A stretch of 11,920 bases of DNA, taken from NCBI GenBank assembly GCA_029239545.1, contig JARBUQ010000072.1, positions 1 to 11,920 of the forward strand, in the 5' to 3' direction. Both the position numbers and the translations under genes were made by a program. The DNA comes from Paenibacillus sp. GTDB lineage: Bacteria; Bacillota; Bacilli; Paenibacillales; NBRC-103111. The notes beneath the pieces are model-generated. The model was not told the DNA's origin. It did not search any database and worked only from the letters and a program-made list of their open reading frames with translations. Shown here in pieces: positions 5,581-11,920 of this stretch (its first letter is position 1; every line of letters begins with the position of its first letter).

Positions 5581-6519
5581 TCAGTTCTGTGCCTGCCTCG
5601 ATTCCAGCAAACGATCAACATCCGCCAGTCCAACCTGGGCAGTAGCACCGCCAATATGCGTCACATTGATCGAGCCGCAAGCATTTCCATACAGGATCGA
5701 CTTCTCCAGCCCATGGCCGTTCAGAAACCCATATATAAAACCTGCGTTAAAGGAATCTCCCGCTCCAGTAGTATCTACGGGTATCACTTTGAAGCCCGCC
5801 AGCTGCACGTATTTCTCTCCAAGCACGCCCGAAGCACCCTCGGCCCCACATTTGATTACAACCTGCTTGGCGTGTTTTGCAAGCTCCATTAATGCTTCCT
5901 GAACATCCTCTTTTCCGGCAATTCTTGTTGCCTCCGACTCATTCGGCAGGAAAATATCCGTTGCCTGAAGCACATCAGCAATTCCGTAATCCCAATTGTC
6001 CGTATCATCCCAGCCCACATCCAATGATGTGGTCACTCCGCGCTTATGTGCCTCTGCGAATAGTAGAGGAAGTCCTGCTCTCAGACGATGCTGCAGAAAA
6101 TAAGACCCCACATGAATATGCTTCGTCTGGTCCAGCAAAGAGAAATCAATGTTTTCTACCGTGAGTTCTTCAATCGAACCCATATGCGTAACCAACGCTC
6201 TGTCCTTGGCTGTGCTCAGGGAAATGGTTAACCCCGTCCTGATGCTCTCATCCACAATGACATGCTCCGTATCAATATGATTAGCCTTGAGTCCCTCCAT
6301 AACAACATCTGCGAAAGCGTCTTTGCCTACCTTTCCTATGATGCCTACCTTCAAGCCCAGCTTGGCCAGCCAGCTCGCCGTTATCGCAGTAGAGCTTCCC
6401 AATACTATGGAGCTGTCCTCGGCAATAATCTCTCTCCCCACAATCGGCATGCTGTTCAGCCCGCTGATCAGCAGGTCAACATTCAACTCGCCAATTGCCA
6501 GAACATCGTATTTTTTCAT
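5581..6519 (-). CDS. PfkB/ribokinase-family carbohydrate kinase
   Basis: An ATP-dependent cytoplasmic sugar or sugar-acid kinase of 312 residues. The N-terminus 'VLAIGELNVDLL' and 'GSSTAITASWLAKLGLKVGIIGKVGKDAFA' (41-70) correspond to the substrate-binding lid and PfkB signature 1. 'LPNESEA' at 191-197 is the conserved NxxE phosphate/metal motif. 'DTTGAGDSFNAGF' (249-261) is signature 2, with the anion hole and the catalytic base Asp255. All key residues are present. It is the last gene of the four-gene operon, 52 bases after the aldolase stop, with GGGGG-AAATGGG before the ATG. Beside an HpcH/HpaI aldolase, a 2-keto-3-deoxy-sugar-acid kinase role (KdgK-like) is attractive, but fructokinase- or ribokinase-like specificity cannot be excluded. 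Confidence 0.87.
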   Translation of the reverse strand: MKKYDVLAIGELNVDLLISGLNSMPIVGREIIAEDSSIVLGSSTAITASWLAKLGLKVGIIGKVGKDAFADVVMEGLKANHIDTEHVIVDESIRTGLTISLSTAKDRALVTHMGSIEELTVENIDFSLLDQTKHIHVGSYFLQHRLRAGLPLLFAEAHKRGVTTSLDVGWDDTDNWDYGIADVLQATDIFLPNESEATRIAGKEDVQEALMELAKHAKQVVIKCGAEGASGVLGEKYVQLAGFKVIPVDTTGAGDSFNAGFIYGFLNGHGLEKSILYGNACGSINVTHIGGATAQVGLADVDRLLESRQAQN

Positions 6520-6560
6520 CCCATTTCCCCCAAACCTGGTTCATATCCCTATAGTATCAT

Positions 6561-6582
6561 GAATCAATTCGTTAATCGATTC
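6561..6582. repeat. Imperfect hairpin at the aldolase stop codon
   Basis: GAATCAAT (6561-6568) and ATCGATTC (6575-6582) pair at 7 of 8 positions around TCGTTA, which includes the TAA stop of the aldolase gene. There is no T run on the transcribed strand, so an attenuating or RNA-stabilising hairpin before the kinase cistron is more likely than termination. Confidence 0.35.
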
Positions 6583-7354
6583 GTTCGACTATATCGCATA
6601 GGGCATGGTACCCTTTCAGATAGAAATCTATGTCGCTTCCCGACCATATAATGTTCATTCCGCGTTCGCGCCAGTATTGCATATCTTCGGAGCCACCCAT
6701 GAACATGCCGCATGAAACTTGATGCTGATCGCATATTTGCACGACCTCATTCACGGCTTGAATGAACTGCGGATTCTGGAATTGTCCTGGAATACCCATG
6801 CTTACCGACAAATCATAAGGTCCCACAATGACTCCAGCCACTTCCTTCATCGCAAGCATCGCTCCAAGGTTGGTTATGGCAGTTGGATTCTCCATTTGAA
6901 TGATAATCATCTTTTCCGTGTTGTAGTTTGCCAATTTGTGCAGAAGGTCATCATTCGAGAAATCGTATCCCCCTACTCCCTTCCTCCCCTTCGGCGGAAG
7001 CCTCATCATGTCGACAGCAAGCTCCAGCTCTGCCACTGATTCGATGCGGGGAATAATAATGCCGCTCGCTCCAAGATCCAGCACCTTGGATACTTGATGG
7101 TAAGCAAGCTCCGTAATACGGACAAAAGCGGTTAATCCAACCATATTACTCATTCGCAATAACCCTTCCATATCCCGCCAATCAAAGAAATTATGCTCCA
7201 TTTCAATAATGACAAAATCTATGCTGCGCTTCTTAAGCAATGGGATGACTCCGGTCCAGCTGAAATGTGTGATGGTAGTACCGAATACTTTGGAGCGTTG
7301 TCTTAACTTTTCTGAAATCCCGATTGGATTAGTTGGATCTGTTGGATTCATCAT
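6572..7354 (-). CDS. HpcH/HpaI-family aldolase (class II, 2-oxo acid producing)
   Basis: A cytoplasmic metal-dependent aldolase of 260 residues. Family members cleave 2-keto-3-deoxy or 4-hydroxy-2-oxo acids to pyruvate and an aldehyde. Visible motifs: 'DFVIIEMEHNFFDW' (46-59) with the active-site His54, 'AFVRI' with Arg79, 'LGASGIIIPRIESVAELE' (94-111), 'KGRKGVGG' (122-129), 'IIIQMENPTAI' with the metal ligand Glu155, and 'VAGVIVGPYDLSVSMGIPGQ' (172-191) with Asp181. The set matches HpaI His45/Arg70/Glu149/Asp175. The gene starts 17 bases after the Gfo/Idh stop, with AGGGA upstream of tandem ATGs at 7354 and 7351. The N-terminus carries a threefold N/D-P-T/I repeat (residues 3-11) not usual in the family. 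It is the third gene of the operon. The neighbouring kinase suggests the substrate may be a phosphorylated keto-deoxy acid. Confidence 0.87.
   Translation of the reverse strand: MMNPTDPTNPIGISEKLRQRSKVFGTTITHFSWTGVIPLLKKRSIDFVIIEMEHNFFDWRDMEGLLRMSNMVGLTAFVRITELAYHQVSKVLDLGASGIIIPRIESVAELELAVDMMRLPPKGRKGVGGYDFSNDDLLHKLANYNTEKMIIIQMENPTAITNLGAMLAMKEVAGVIVGPYDLSVSMGIPGQFQNPQFIQAVNEVVQICDQHQVSCGMFMGGSEDMQYWRERGMNIIWSGSDIDFYLKGYHALCDIVERID
7322..7348 (-). repeat. Three tandem 9-bp units at the 5' end of the aldolase gene
   Basis: Read on the minus strand the units are AATCCAACA, GATCCAACT and AATCCAATC, encoding Asn-Pro-Thr, Asp-Pro-Thr and Asn-Pro-Ile just after the start. In-frame 9-bp units suggest a small duplication by slippage that lengthened the N-terminus. 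Confidence 0.6.
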
Positions 7355-7371
7355 CTCTTATCCCTCATTTC

Positions 7372-8424
7372 CTATGAATTCAATGTAACGGACATACCCG
7401 AAGAAGAGGATGCATAGGCAGCCTCGGCAATCTTTTGCACATAGATCGCTTCCTCAATTTCGATTTCAATCGGACTCCCAGACAGGACAGAATGGCTGAA
7501 CGACTCTATTTGTCTGGTGTATAAATCGCCCGGTGGCTGCAGCAGTTGGGGCATATCCTCAGACGGACCGCTACCCGCGGCGGCATCAGATATGCCTCCC
7601 TCATCTGTCAACCAAGAGACTTCCAGCACCCCCGTTTCCAATTGACCGATCGTTCCCTTTGCCACCATGCTGCCCTTCGTGCCATAGAACTCGAGCTTGC
7701 ACTTGGCCGTGCTTCCCGGAATGTTGTAGTTCGAATCCACATAACCGAATATGTTCCCATCGAGCTGCAGGATGACGGAAGCTGAATCTTCCACCTCGTA
7801 GTCGAAGGTCAGATTGCCAGTAAATGCAGACACACGCTTGACCCTGCAACCCGTTATGTACTGCAGCAAATCTATGCAGTGGACGCCCATATCCATTAAG
7901 GCTCCACCACCGGACTCAGCCCAGGTCAGCCGCCAATTGTTGCTTTCCGGCGGCAGCCAGCATGTAAGCTGCGCACGACATGAGACAATCCGCCCGATAG
8001 TTCCCTGCTCCACAAGCTGCTTCATCGTGCGGTGGTGAGTATGGTATCTCATCATATACCCTACACCGAGCTGCACCCCTTGCTCCTTGCAGACGACGGC
8101 AATCTCTTCAGCATCAGCAGCCGTAAGTGCCACTGGTTTCTCGATTAGTATATGCTTGCCCGCTAACGCCGCTTGAATGGCTTGCTCCTTGTGAAATTTC
8201 ACTGGCGAAGCAATGTATACGGCCTGGACCTCTGGGTCCGCCAGCAAATCTTCGATGTTGGAGAAAGCTCTTGCCGCATTGTACTTGGCCCGTATCGCTT
8301 CAGCCTTCCCCATCGTCGGACTCATGACTGCAACCAGCTGCGCATTTGCTGCCTTCAATAACCCCGGGATCGTTCGTCTATCTGCTATTCCTGCTGCCCC
8401 AATTATTCCCCATCCCAGCTTCAT
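7372..8424 (-). CDS. Gfo/Idh/MocA family NAD(P)-dependent oxidoreductase
   Basis: A 350-residue dehydrogenase, second gene of the four-gene operon. Nucleotide loop 'GIIGAAGIADR' at 6-16 (GxxGxxGI type, common in the glucose-fructose oxidoreductase and xylose dehydrogenase branch), 'EKPVAL' at 95-100 with catalytic Lys96, and 'GGGALMDMGVHCIDLLQY' (172-189) with Asp178 and His182. The C-terminal sheet domain includes 'LEFYGTKGSM' near 245. It is clearly different in sequence from the other Gfo/Idh protein (2370-3371), although the catalytic residues fall at the same positions, so the two are distant paralogues rather than a recent duplication. It starts 34 bases after the Ldh_2 stop, with GAGGG upstream. 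A likely role is oxidation or reduction of the pathway sugar, for example aldose to lactone; specificity is not readable. Confidence 0.88.
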   Translation of the reverse strand: MKLGWGIIGAAGIADRRTIPGLLKAANAQLVAVMSPTMGKAEAIRAKYNAARAFSNIEDLLADPEVQAVYIASPVKFHKEQAIQAALAGKHILIEKPVALTAADAEEIAVVCKEQGVQLGVGYMMRYHTHHRTMKQLVEQGTIGRIVSCRAQLTCWLPPESNNWRLTWAESGGGALMDMGVHCIDLLQYITGCRVKRVSAFTGNLTFDYEVEDSASVILQLDGNIFGYVDSNYNIPGSTAKCKLEFYGTKGSMVAKGTIGQLETGVLEVSWLTDEGGISDAAAGSGPSEDMPQLLQPPGDLYTRQIESFSHSVLSGSPIEIEIEEAIYVQKIAEAAYASSSSGMSVTLNS

Positions 8425-8458
8425 ACCGTTTCCCTCATTTGAGTTGATTTGATCTTCT

Positions 8459-9496
8459 TTATAACGAGCACCCTACCTTCTTCGCCGCCTGGACAATCGT
8501 CTCCCACGTGACTTCATCAATGGGGACTCCCGACCGAAGTCTTTGTTCCTTCCTCTGGAAGTCCAGAGCACCCGGCAGTGTAATTTGATCGAATCCCGGA
8601 GCTGTCGGACAGGAGGTCATGTACTCACTTAATTGATCCATTTCTTTCACGAAGCTTTCTTTCCCGTAGAAGGCGTCCGGATTAATCGCGATGAGGCATA
8701 ACCCATTCACATAATCAGCATCATCGGATAAACTCACTCCGGCAAGAACCCCGCCCAATATCTCAACCAGCAGCCCTAATCCGAAACCTTTATAACCGAA
8801 TTCAGCTCCAAAAGGAAGCAAAGTTCCCGCAGGAGGACCGTAGAAATCCATGGGGTTCGTACTCGGATTCCCCTCAGCGTCCTGAATTCTTCCTAGCGGT
8901 ACCGACTCTCCCTGATTTTTGTAAATGCGCAGCCTGCCTTCCGCTATCATCGAAGTGGACATATCGAAGACAAGAGGATCTTTGCTCGTGGGGACCGCAT
9001 ACGCGAACGGGTTCGTACAAAGCCTTCCTTCGCGGCCGCCCCATGGGGCTACGCAGTGCTCGCTTTTGGCGCCATTAACTGCTGCCAATGCTACCATCTG
9101 ATGCCCGGCAATTTTTTGCGCATAGGCTCCAAGCCGTCCGACATGATGGGATCGTCTGCTGACGACACAAGCGATATTCGATTGTTCGGCTTTCTGCAGC
9201 AGGATGTCCACCATCTTGTTAGCGCTTACCGCGCCAAAATTAAGGCCGCAGTCGACAACTGCCGTGCTCGAGGTTTCACGAATGATCGTTAATGCAGCGC
9301 CGGGGCGGATCGATCCGTTCAACACTTGATTCACGTATTGAGGAATTCTGATTACTCCGTGCGAATCAATTCCCATCAGACTTGTTTCGACCAATTCATC
9401 TGCGACGAAGGCCGCCTCTTCAGGTGTCGCCCCGCACGCTGTGATAACCTCAACAGCCATTTGGTACAGCTCTTCCGATGTTTTTAGAACCATCAT
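8459..9496 (-). CDS. Ldh_2-family (malate/L-lactate/sugar-acid type) NAD(P)-dependent dehydrogenase
   Basis: A 345-residue cytoplasmic oxidoreductase of the family that includes ureidoglycolate dehydrogenase AllD, 2,3-diketo-L-gulonate reductase and sulfolactate dehydrogenase ComC. Motifs: 'GIDSHGVIRIPQYV' (42-55) with the conserved Ser45-His46-Gly47, 'SRRSHHVGRLGAYA' (113-126), 'APWGGREGRLCTNPFAYAVP' (149-168), 'VFDMSTSMIAEGRLRIY', and 'GYKGFGLGLLVEILGGVLAG' near 238-257. Two adjacent ATGs (9496, 9493) follow AGGACAGGGG (9510-9501); 9493 gives the better spacing, 9496 is the longer choice. It is the first gene of the four-gene operon and about 77 bases from the predicted start point. The likely role is reversible reduction of a 2-oxo sugar acid or oxidation of a 2-hydroxy acid. 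Confidence 0.87.
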   Translation of the reverse strand: MMVLKTSEELYQMAVEVITACGATPEEAAFVADELVETSLMGIDSHGVIRIPQYVNQVLNGSIRPGAALTIIRETSSTAVVDCGLNFGAVSANKMVDILLQKAEQSNIACVVSRRSHHVGRLGAYAQKIAGHQMVALAAVNGAKSEHCVAPWGGREGRLCTNPFAYAVPTSKDPLVFDMSTSMIAEGRLRIYKNQGESVPLGRIQDAEGNPSTNPMDFYGPPAGTLLPFGAEFGYKGFGLGLLVEILGGVLAGVSLSDDADYVNGLCLIAINPDAFYGKESFVKEMDQLSEYMTSCPTAPGFDQITLPGALDFQRKEQRLRSGVPIDEVTWETIVQAAKKVGCSL

Positions 9497-9543
9497 TCAT
9501 CCCCTGTCCTCGCAACAAATCCTAGATTAATCGCAAGAAATAA

Positions 9544-9549
9544 TTAGTT
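9544..9549. promoter_or_regulatory. TTAGTT half-site in the operon leader, candidate ROK operator
   Basis: TTAGTT, within TAATTAGTTAG, lies about 25 bases downstream of the predicted start of the four-gene operon. Its complement AACTAA recurs in the ROK gene leader (10987-10992). Operators of the related XylR repressors are built from TTAGTT/AACTAA arms. Only half-sites are clear here, so this is tentative. Confidence 0.3.
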
Positions 9550-9579
9550 AGTCCACTGGATTTTCTAAATTCTCACCTG

Positions 9580-9609
9580 ATAATATCCCAGAATTGAGCA
9601 GATTGTCAA
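9580..9609 (-). promoter_or_regulatory. Strong sigma-A promoter of the four-gene operon
   Basis: A perfect TTGACA (9609-9604) and TATTAT (9585-9580) with an 18-base spacer lie on the minus strand, just downstream of the ROK terminator. The start point would be near 9573, giving a leader of about 77 bases before the Ldh_2 gene. A promoter this close to consensus fits control by repression, here by the adjacent ROK protein. Confidence 0.7.
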
Positions 9610-9655
9610 TGTAATTTGATTGCTTGTGAGGCCTGACTATGGAATTATTGGATAC

Positions 9656-9688
9656 CAAAAAGACCCTTGAGCGCCACACTCCCAAAGG
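9656..9688 (-). terminator. Rho-independent terminator of the ROK regulator gene
   Basis: On the minus strand CCTTTGGG (9688-9681) pairs with CTCAAGGG (9671-9664) over 8 bp including two wobble pairs, around a nine-base loop, followed by TCTTTTT. It lies 59 bases after the ROK stop and separates that gene from the operon promoter. Confidence 0.55.
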
Positions 9689-9746
9689 CCATTTAAACTT
9701 CTCATTCCACTTGTTTGGTTTCCCAGACAGCATCTTGTTAACATCT

Positions 9747-10958
9747 CTACTGAATCAGCGTATCCAGAACCTTGTTGAGTGCATAGATCGATGCCCCTGT
9801 TGAGCTTACGTTTCCTCGTGTCGCGGACAATACAATTTCACACTGCTGCGAAAATGACTTGAGCGCCCTGCTGCTCACTTGATTCCGCACTTGCACCAAC
9901 AGTTCATCACCCAGCACAGAGAGCCTGCCTCCGATCACGATCGTCGCCGGATTAAAGATATGGATCAAATTCACGAGGCCTTTGCCCAAGTTGGCACCCA
10001 TCTGCTCAACCACGAATAACGCAAGCGGATCACTTGCTTTGGCAGCCTCCAGAATAACAGTCTCATCTATTCGATCTGAATTATCTAGAACCAAACCATG
10101 AATCAACGAATCCTTGTAGTCTGGCAAGTGGGTTTTTACCAAGCGTACCAACCCCAATATCGATACAGACAGCTCAAAGCAGCCTCGGTTCCCGCAAGCG
10201 CATAACTCCCCATTGATATCAAGCGACATATGACCGATCTCCAGAAGCGATTTATTCGCCCCTTCCAGGGTCCAGTCATCAATAATGACGCTTACTCCCA
10301 ATCCCTCGTTAATCGAGACGTATATGAACGGGCTGGATTTGTTCGGATTATGCTCTCTTTCTGCCAGCGCAGATAACAAGGTTTCGTTCTCAATATAAAT
10401 GGGAACATCGAATTCACGCTTCAGTTGGCTGTGCAGATCCGTATTCTCCAGCTTGAACAAAGTAGAGTAGATGATGGATTTCTTGTCGCGGTCCAGAATG
10501 GCAGGAGCAGACACACAAATCGCTAACAGCTTCTTGAATTGTTGCTCCGTTGCTTCTATTAATTGACGCACGATGCGAATGATTCCGCCGAGTACATCCT
10601 CATCTTGATTCGTGCCTCGAAAATCTTCACGAACAGTCAGGACAGGCTCATTCTTCAAATTAAGCACCGTACCCGACACACCATGATGAGATAACTCAAC
10701 GCCAATGATACACATAAGGGAATCGTTAACCTCCAGCTTAATCGCAGGTCTTCCGACATTAGTGCTCTCCATAATGGATCTTTCCACAACCAAGCCCTTC
10801 TCCATCATTTCTTCAACAATCATGGATATGGTTGTGCGGCTTAACTTGGTAAGCTTGGCCAGCTGTACGCGGGGAATTTGTTTATAGGTTTGAATTAATT
10901 GAAAAACAGACCTCGCGTTGATCTGCTTCATTTTTTGTTGGCTGGCTGTTTTAATCAA
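9747..10958 (-). CDS. ROK-family transcriptional repressor (XylR/NagC-like)
   Basis: A 403-residue sugar-responsive DNA-binding protein. Residues about 10-75 are a winged helix ('RSVFQLIQTYKQIPRVQLAKLTKLSRTTISMIVEEMMEKGLV', then 'GRPA' at 69-72, typical of ROK repressors). The ROK domain follows, with the structural zinc site 'EIGHMSLDINGELCACGNRGC': His243, Cys253, Cys255 and Cys260 are all present. The kinase catalytic Asp is replaced (IENE at 189-192), and the phosphate loop is degenerate ('INEGLG'), so it senses sugar but should not phosphorylate it. The start is TTG at 10958, chosen because GAAGG (10970-10966) lies seven bases upstream, whereas the first in-frame ATG (codon 10) has no ribosome binding site. 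It is read in the same direction as the four-gene operon, separated by a terminator and a new promoter, and is its probable repressor. Confidence 0.9.
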   Translation of the reverse strand: MIKTASQQKMKQINARSVFQLIQTYKQIPRVQLAKLTKLSRTTISMIVEEMMEKGLVVERSIMESTNVGRPAIKLEVNDSLMCIIGVELSHHGVSGTVLNLKNEPVLTVREDFRGTNQDEDVLGGIIRIVRQLIEATEQQFKKLLAICVSAPAILDRDKKSIIYSTLFKLENTDLHSQLKREFDVPIYIENETLLSALAEREHNPNKSSPFIYVSINEGLGVSVIIDDWTLEGANKSLLEIGHMSLDINGELCACGNRGCFELSVSILGLVRLVKTHLPDYKDSLIHGLVLDNSDRIDETVILEAAKASDPLALFVVEQMGANLGKGLVNLIHIFNPATIVIGGRLSVLGDELLVQVRNQVSSRALKSFSQQCEIVLSATRGNVSSTGASIYALNKVLDTLIQ

Positions 10959-10981
10959 GGTAAGACCTTCTTTTCCCTTTA

Positions 10982-10992
10982 AGTTTAACTAA
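10982..10992. promoter_or_regulatory. Palindromic AGTTTAACT with AACTAA in the ROK leader
   Basis: AGTTTAACT (10982-10990) is a 9-bp palindrome overlapping AACTAA (10987-10992), 24 bases upstream of the TTG start. It shares the AACTAA half-site with the four-gene operon leader, which suggests autoregulation. Confidence 0.3.
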
Positions 10993-11057
10993 CAGGTTAT
11001 GCCCGGTATTTATTCATACACTGGATTTACAAATATTTTGGCACAGGCCGCATTAAG

Positions 11058-11076
11058 CTGTCAAGAAACCTGTCAA
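11058..11076. repeat. Direct repeat CTGTCAA upstream of the ROK gene
   Basis: CTGTCAA occurs at 11058-11064 and 11070-11076 (12-bp period) in the 177-base gap between the amidase and ROK genes. On the minus strand both copies read TTGACAG, so each offers a perfect -35 box, but no convincing -10 follows at 16-18 bases. The ROK promoter is therefore not assigned. No clear terminator for the amidase was seen in the gap; GGAAATC/GATTTCC pairs but lacks a T run. Confidence 0.35.
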
Positions 11077-11135
11077 CCTGGAAATCGTCGAATTCCTTCC
11101 ATACCCAAGGCATCAGATTTCCTTCTCAAATGTGA

Positions 11136-11906
11136 TCAATGCCCGTGAGCAGGTTCTCCTTCTTCCAAGCTGACAGCTTGTTTATTCTTCTTATTGGTAA
11201 AATATTGCTTGATGGCATCTGCAATTGCCTTGGCTGCATCTGCTTGTCCTTTTTGACTCAACATGGCAGCTTCCTCATTCTTATTGGTGAGAAAACCAAC
11301 TTCCGCCAACACTGCAGGCATTTCGCTGAAAGTCAAAACCTTCCAATGCAACTTACGCAAGTTCCGATCACGAAATCCCATAGCACTCACCAGATGATCA
11401 TGAACGAGCTGTGCTAACTGAATGCTATCTTCCGAATAATAATACGTTTCGGTGCCAGCTACCCTCTGATCTTCAATAAAGGTATTTCCATGTATCGATA
11501 TCAAGGCGTCGGCCTTCAATTCGTTAGCAAACTTCGCCCGATCCTCCAAGCCGATGAAGGAATCATCCGTACGCGTCATCTCGCATACGTACAAGGGCTC
11601 CTGCCGCAGCAGTTCACAGATCTGCCGTGCGAGAGACAATGTATAGTCCTTCTCTTCCTTCCCGCTTGCGCCATTAGCCCCGGGATCTTTGCCCCCATGG
11701 CCCGGATCGATCACGACTCGATTGAACTTGGGCGGTTCGACTGTCGGCGTAGGAGGAATGGATTCAGGCGTGTCAGCAGCGAGCACAGGACTGCCGCTCT
11801 GCGGATTGTCCTGCTTGATCGTCGATAGAGTTCCACTAATCGAAAACAGGAACAAGAGAAGGACGATCATCGTGCCAGAACGAAAAAGCCTTTTTTGTGT
11901 CTGCAT
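11136..11906 (-). CDS. N-acetylmuramoyl-L-alanine amidase (Amidase_3 family), exported
   Basis: A peptidoglycan hydrolase of 256 residues that cuts the bond between N-acetylmuramic acid and L-alanine. Residues 12-30 form a hydrophobic signal or membrane anchor after basic residues at 5-9. A Pro/Thr-rich linker (about 45-60) follows, then the zinc amidase domain (61-236): 'VVIDPGHGGKDPGA' with His70, 'GKEEKDYTL' with Glu85, 'ALISIHGN' with His139, and 'PAVLAEVGFLTN' with the catalytic Glu202. All zinc and catalytic residues are present. The tail (237-256) is charged and lacks SPOR, LysM or SH3 domains, so it resembles CwlD-type enzymes in size. AGGAG (11920-11916) lies nine bases before the ATG, at the window edge. 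It is probably unrelated to the sugar operons. Confidence 0.9.
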   Translation of the reverse strand: MQTQKRLFRSGTMIVLLLFLFSISGTLSTIKQDNPQSGSPVLAADTPESIPPTPTVEPPKFNRVVIDPGHGGKDPGANGASGKEEKDYTLSLARQICELLRQEPLYVCEMTRTDDSFIGLEDRAKFANELKADALISIHGNTFIEDQRVAGTETYYYSEDSIQLAQLVHDHLVSAMGFRDRNLRKLHWKVLTFSEMPAVLAEVGFLTNKNEEAAMLSQKGQADAAKAIADAIKQYFTNKKNKQAVSLEEGEPAHGH

Positions 11907-11920
11907 ACCCTGTTTCTCCT

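Noticed and set aside
5390..5902. A 170-codon plus-strand frame starting in the 5293-5580 gap.
   Set aside because: Two thirds of it is antisense to the PfkB kinase, and the remainder covers the repeat-rich gap; no ribosome binding site was seen.
2370..8424. The two Gfo/Idh genes as a recent duplication.
   Set aside because: The catalytic residues share positions, but the sequences differ throughout, including the nucleotide loop and C-terminal half, so they are distant paralogues.
9497..9573. The operon leader as a riboswitch or tRNA-dependent leader.
   Set aside because: It is only about 77 bases, with no conserved aptamer core, T-box motif or terminator/antiterminator pair visible.
9548..9733. 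A 61-codon open frame on the minus strand between the ROK gene and the Ldh_2 gene.
   Set aside because: It contains the ROK terminator and the TTGACA/TATTAT promoter of the operon, has no ribosome binding site and shows no recognisable domain.

Overview
This window looks like a sugar-catabolism accessory region of a Gram-positive Bacillota, most likely a Paenibacillus/Cohnella-type member of the Paenibacillaceae. The grounds are strong AGGAGG-type ribosome binding sites, sigma-A promoters such as TTGACA-18-TATTAT, a TTG start, and GntR-SBP, AraC and ROK one-component regulators beside oxidoreductase/epimerase operons. The genus is inferred from gene content, not from a marker gene. No mobile element, CRISPR array, tRNA or rRNA was seen, and there is no transporter gene in the window.

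Left part (1-2325): the 5' part of a secreted protein with a carbohydrate-binding-module-like start runs leftwards off the window (595 down to 1). It is divergent from a GntR-type regulator (830-2221) whose sensor domain is a cytoplasmic copy of an ABC-transporter solute-binding protein. Their shared 234-bp intergenic region holds two candidate promoters and two perfect palindromes. A bidirectional hairpin terminator (2279-2325) closes this part.

Middle part (2370-5292): a tightly packed two-gene operon on the minus strand encodes a sugar isomerase/epimerase-like TIM barrel followed by a Gfo/Idh/MocA NAD(P)-dependent dehydrogenase. A divergent AraC-family regulator probably controls it. The true start of that regulator is 4396, because a perfect -10 box and the ribosome binding site lie inside the longer open frame.

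A 288-bp gap (5293-5580) between convergent genes holds a perfect 18-bp inverted repeat and a pair of identical 14-mers exactly 21 bp apart.

Right part (5581-10958, minus strand): a ROK repressor with a TTG start and its own terminator is followed by a strong promoter and a four-gene operon. The order is Ldh_2-type dehydrogenase, Gfo/Idh/MocA dehydrogenase, HpcH/HpaI class II aldolase, PfkB-type sugar kinase. Together these suggest oxidation of an unidentified sugar or sugar acid, phosphorylation, and retro-aldol cleavage to pyruvate or a related 2-oxo acid. The order of steps and the substrate are unknown, and no dehydratase is present. The window ends with a membrane-targeted N-acetylmuramoyl-L-alanine amidase (11136-11906), an unrelated housekeeping-type cell-wall gene.

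Three regulators of three families within about 10 kb, each next to its own enzymes or secreted protein, suggest two or three small sugar-responsive modules placed side by side rather than one regulon. The best candidates for undescribed biology are the substrate of the four-gene operon, the dehydrogenase/epimerase pair (possibly a 3-keto-glycoside route) and the ligand of the GntR-SBP regulator.
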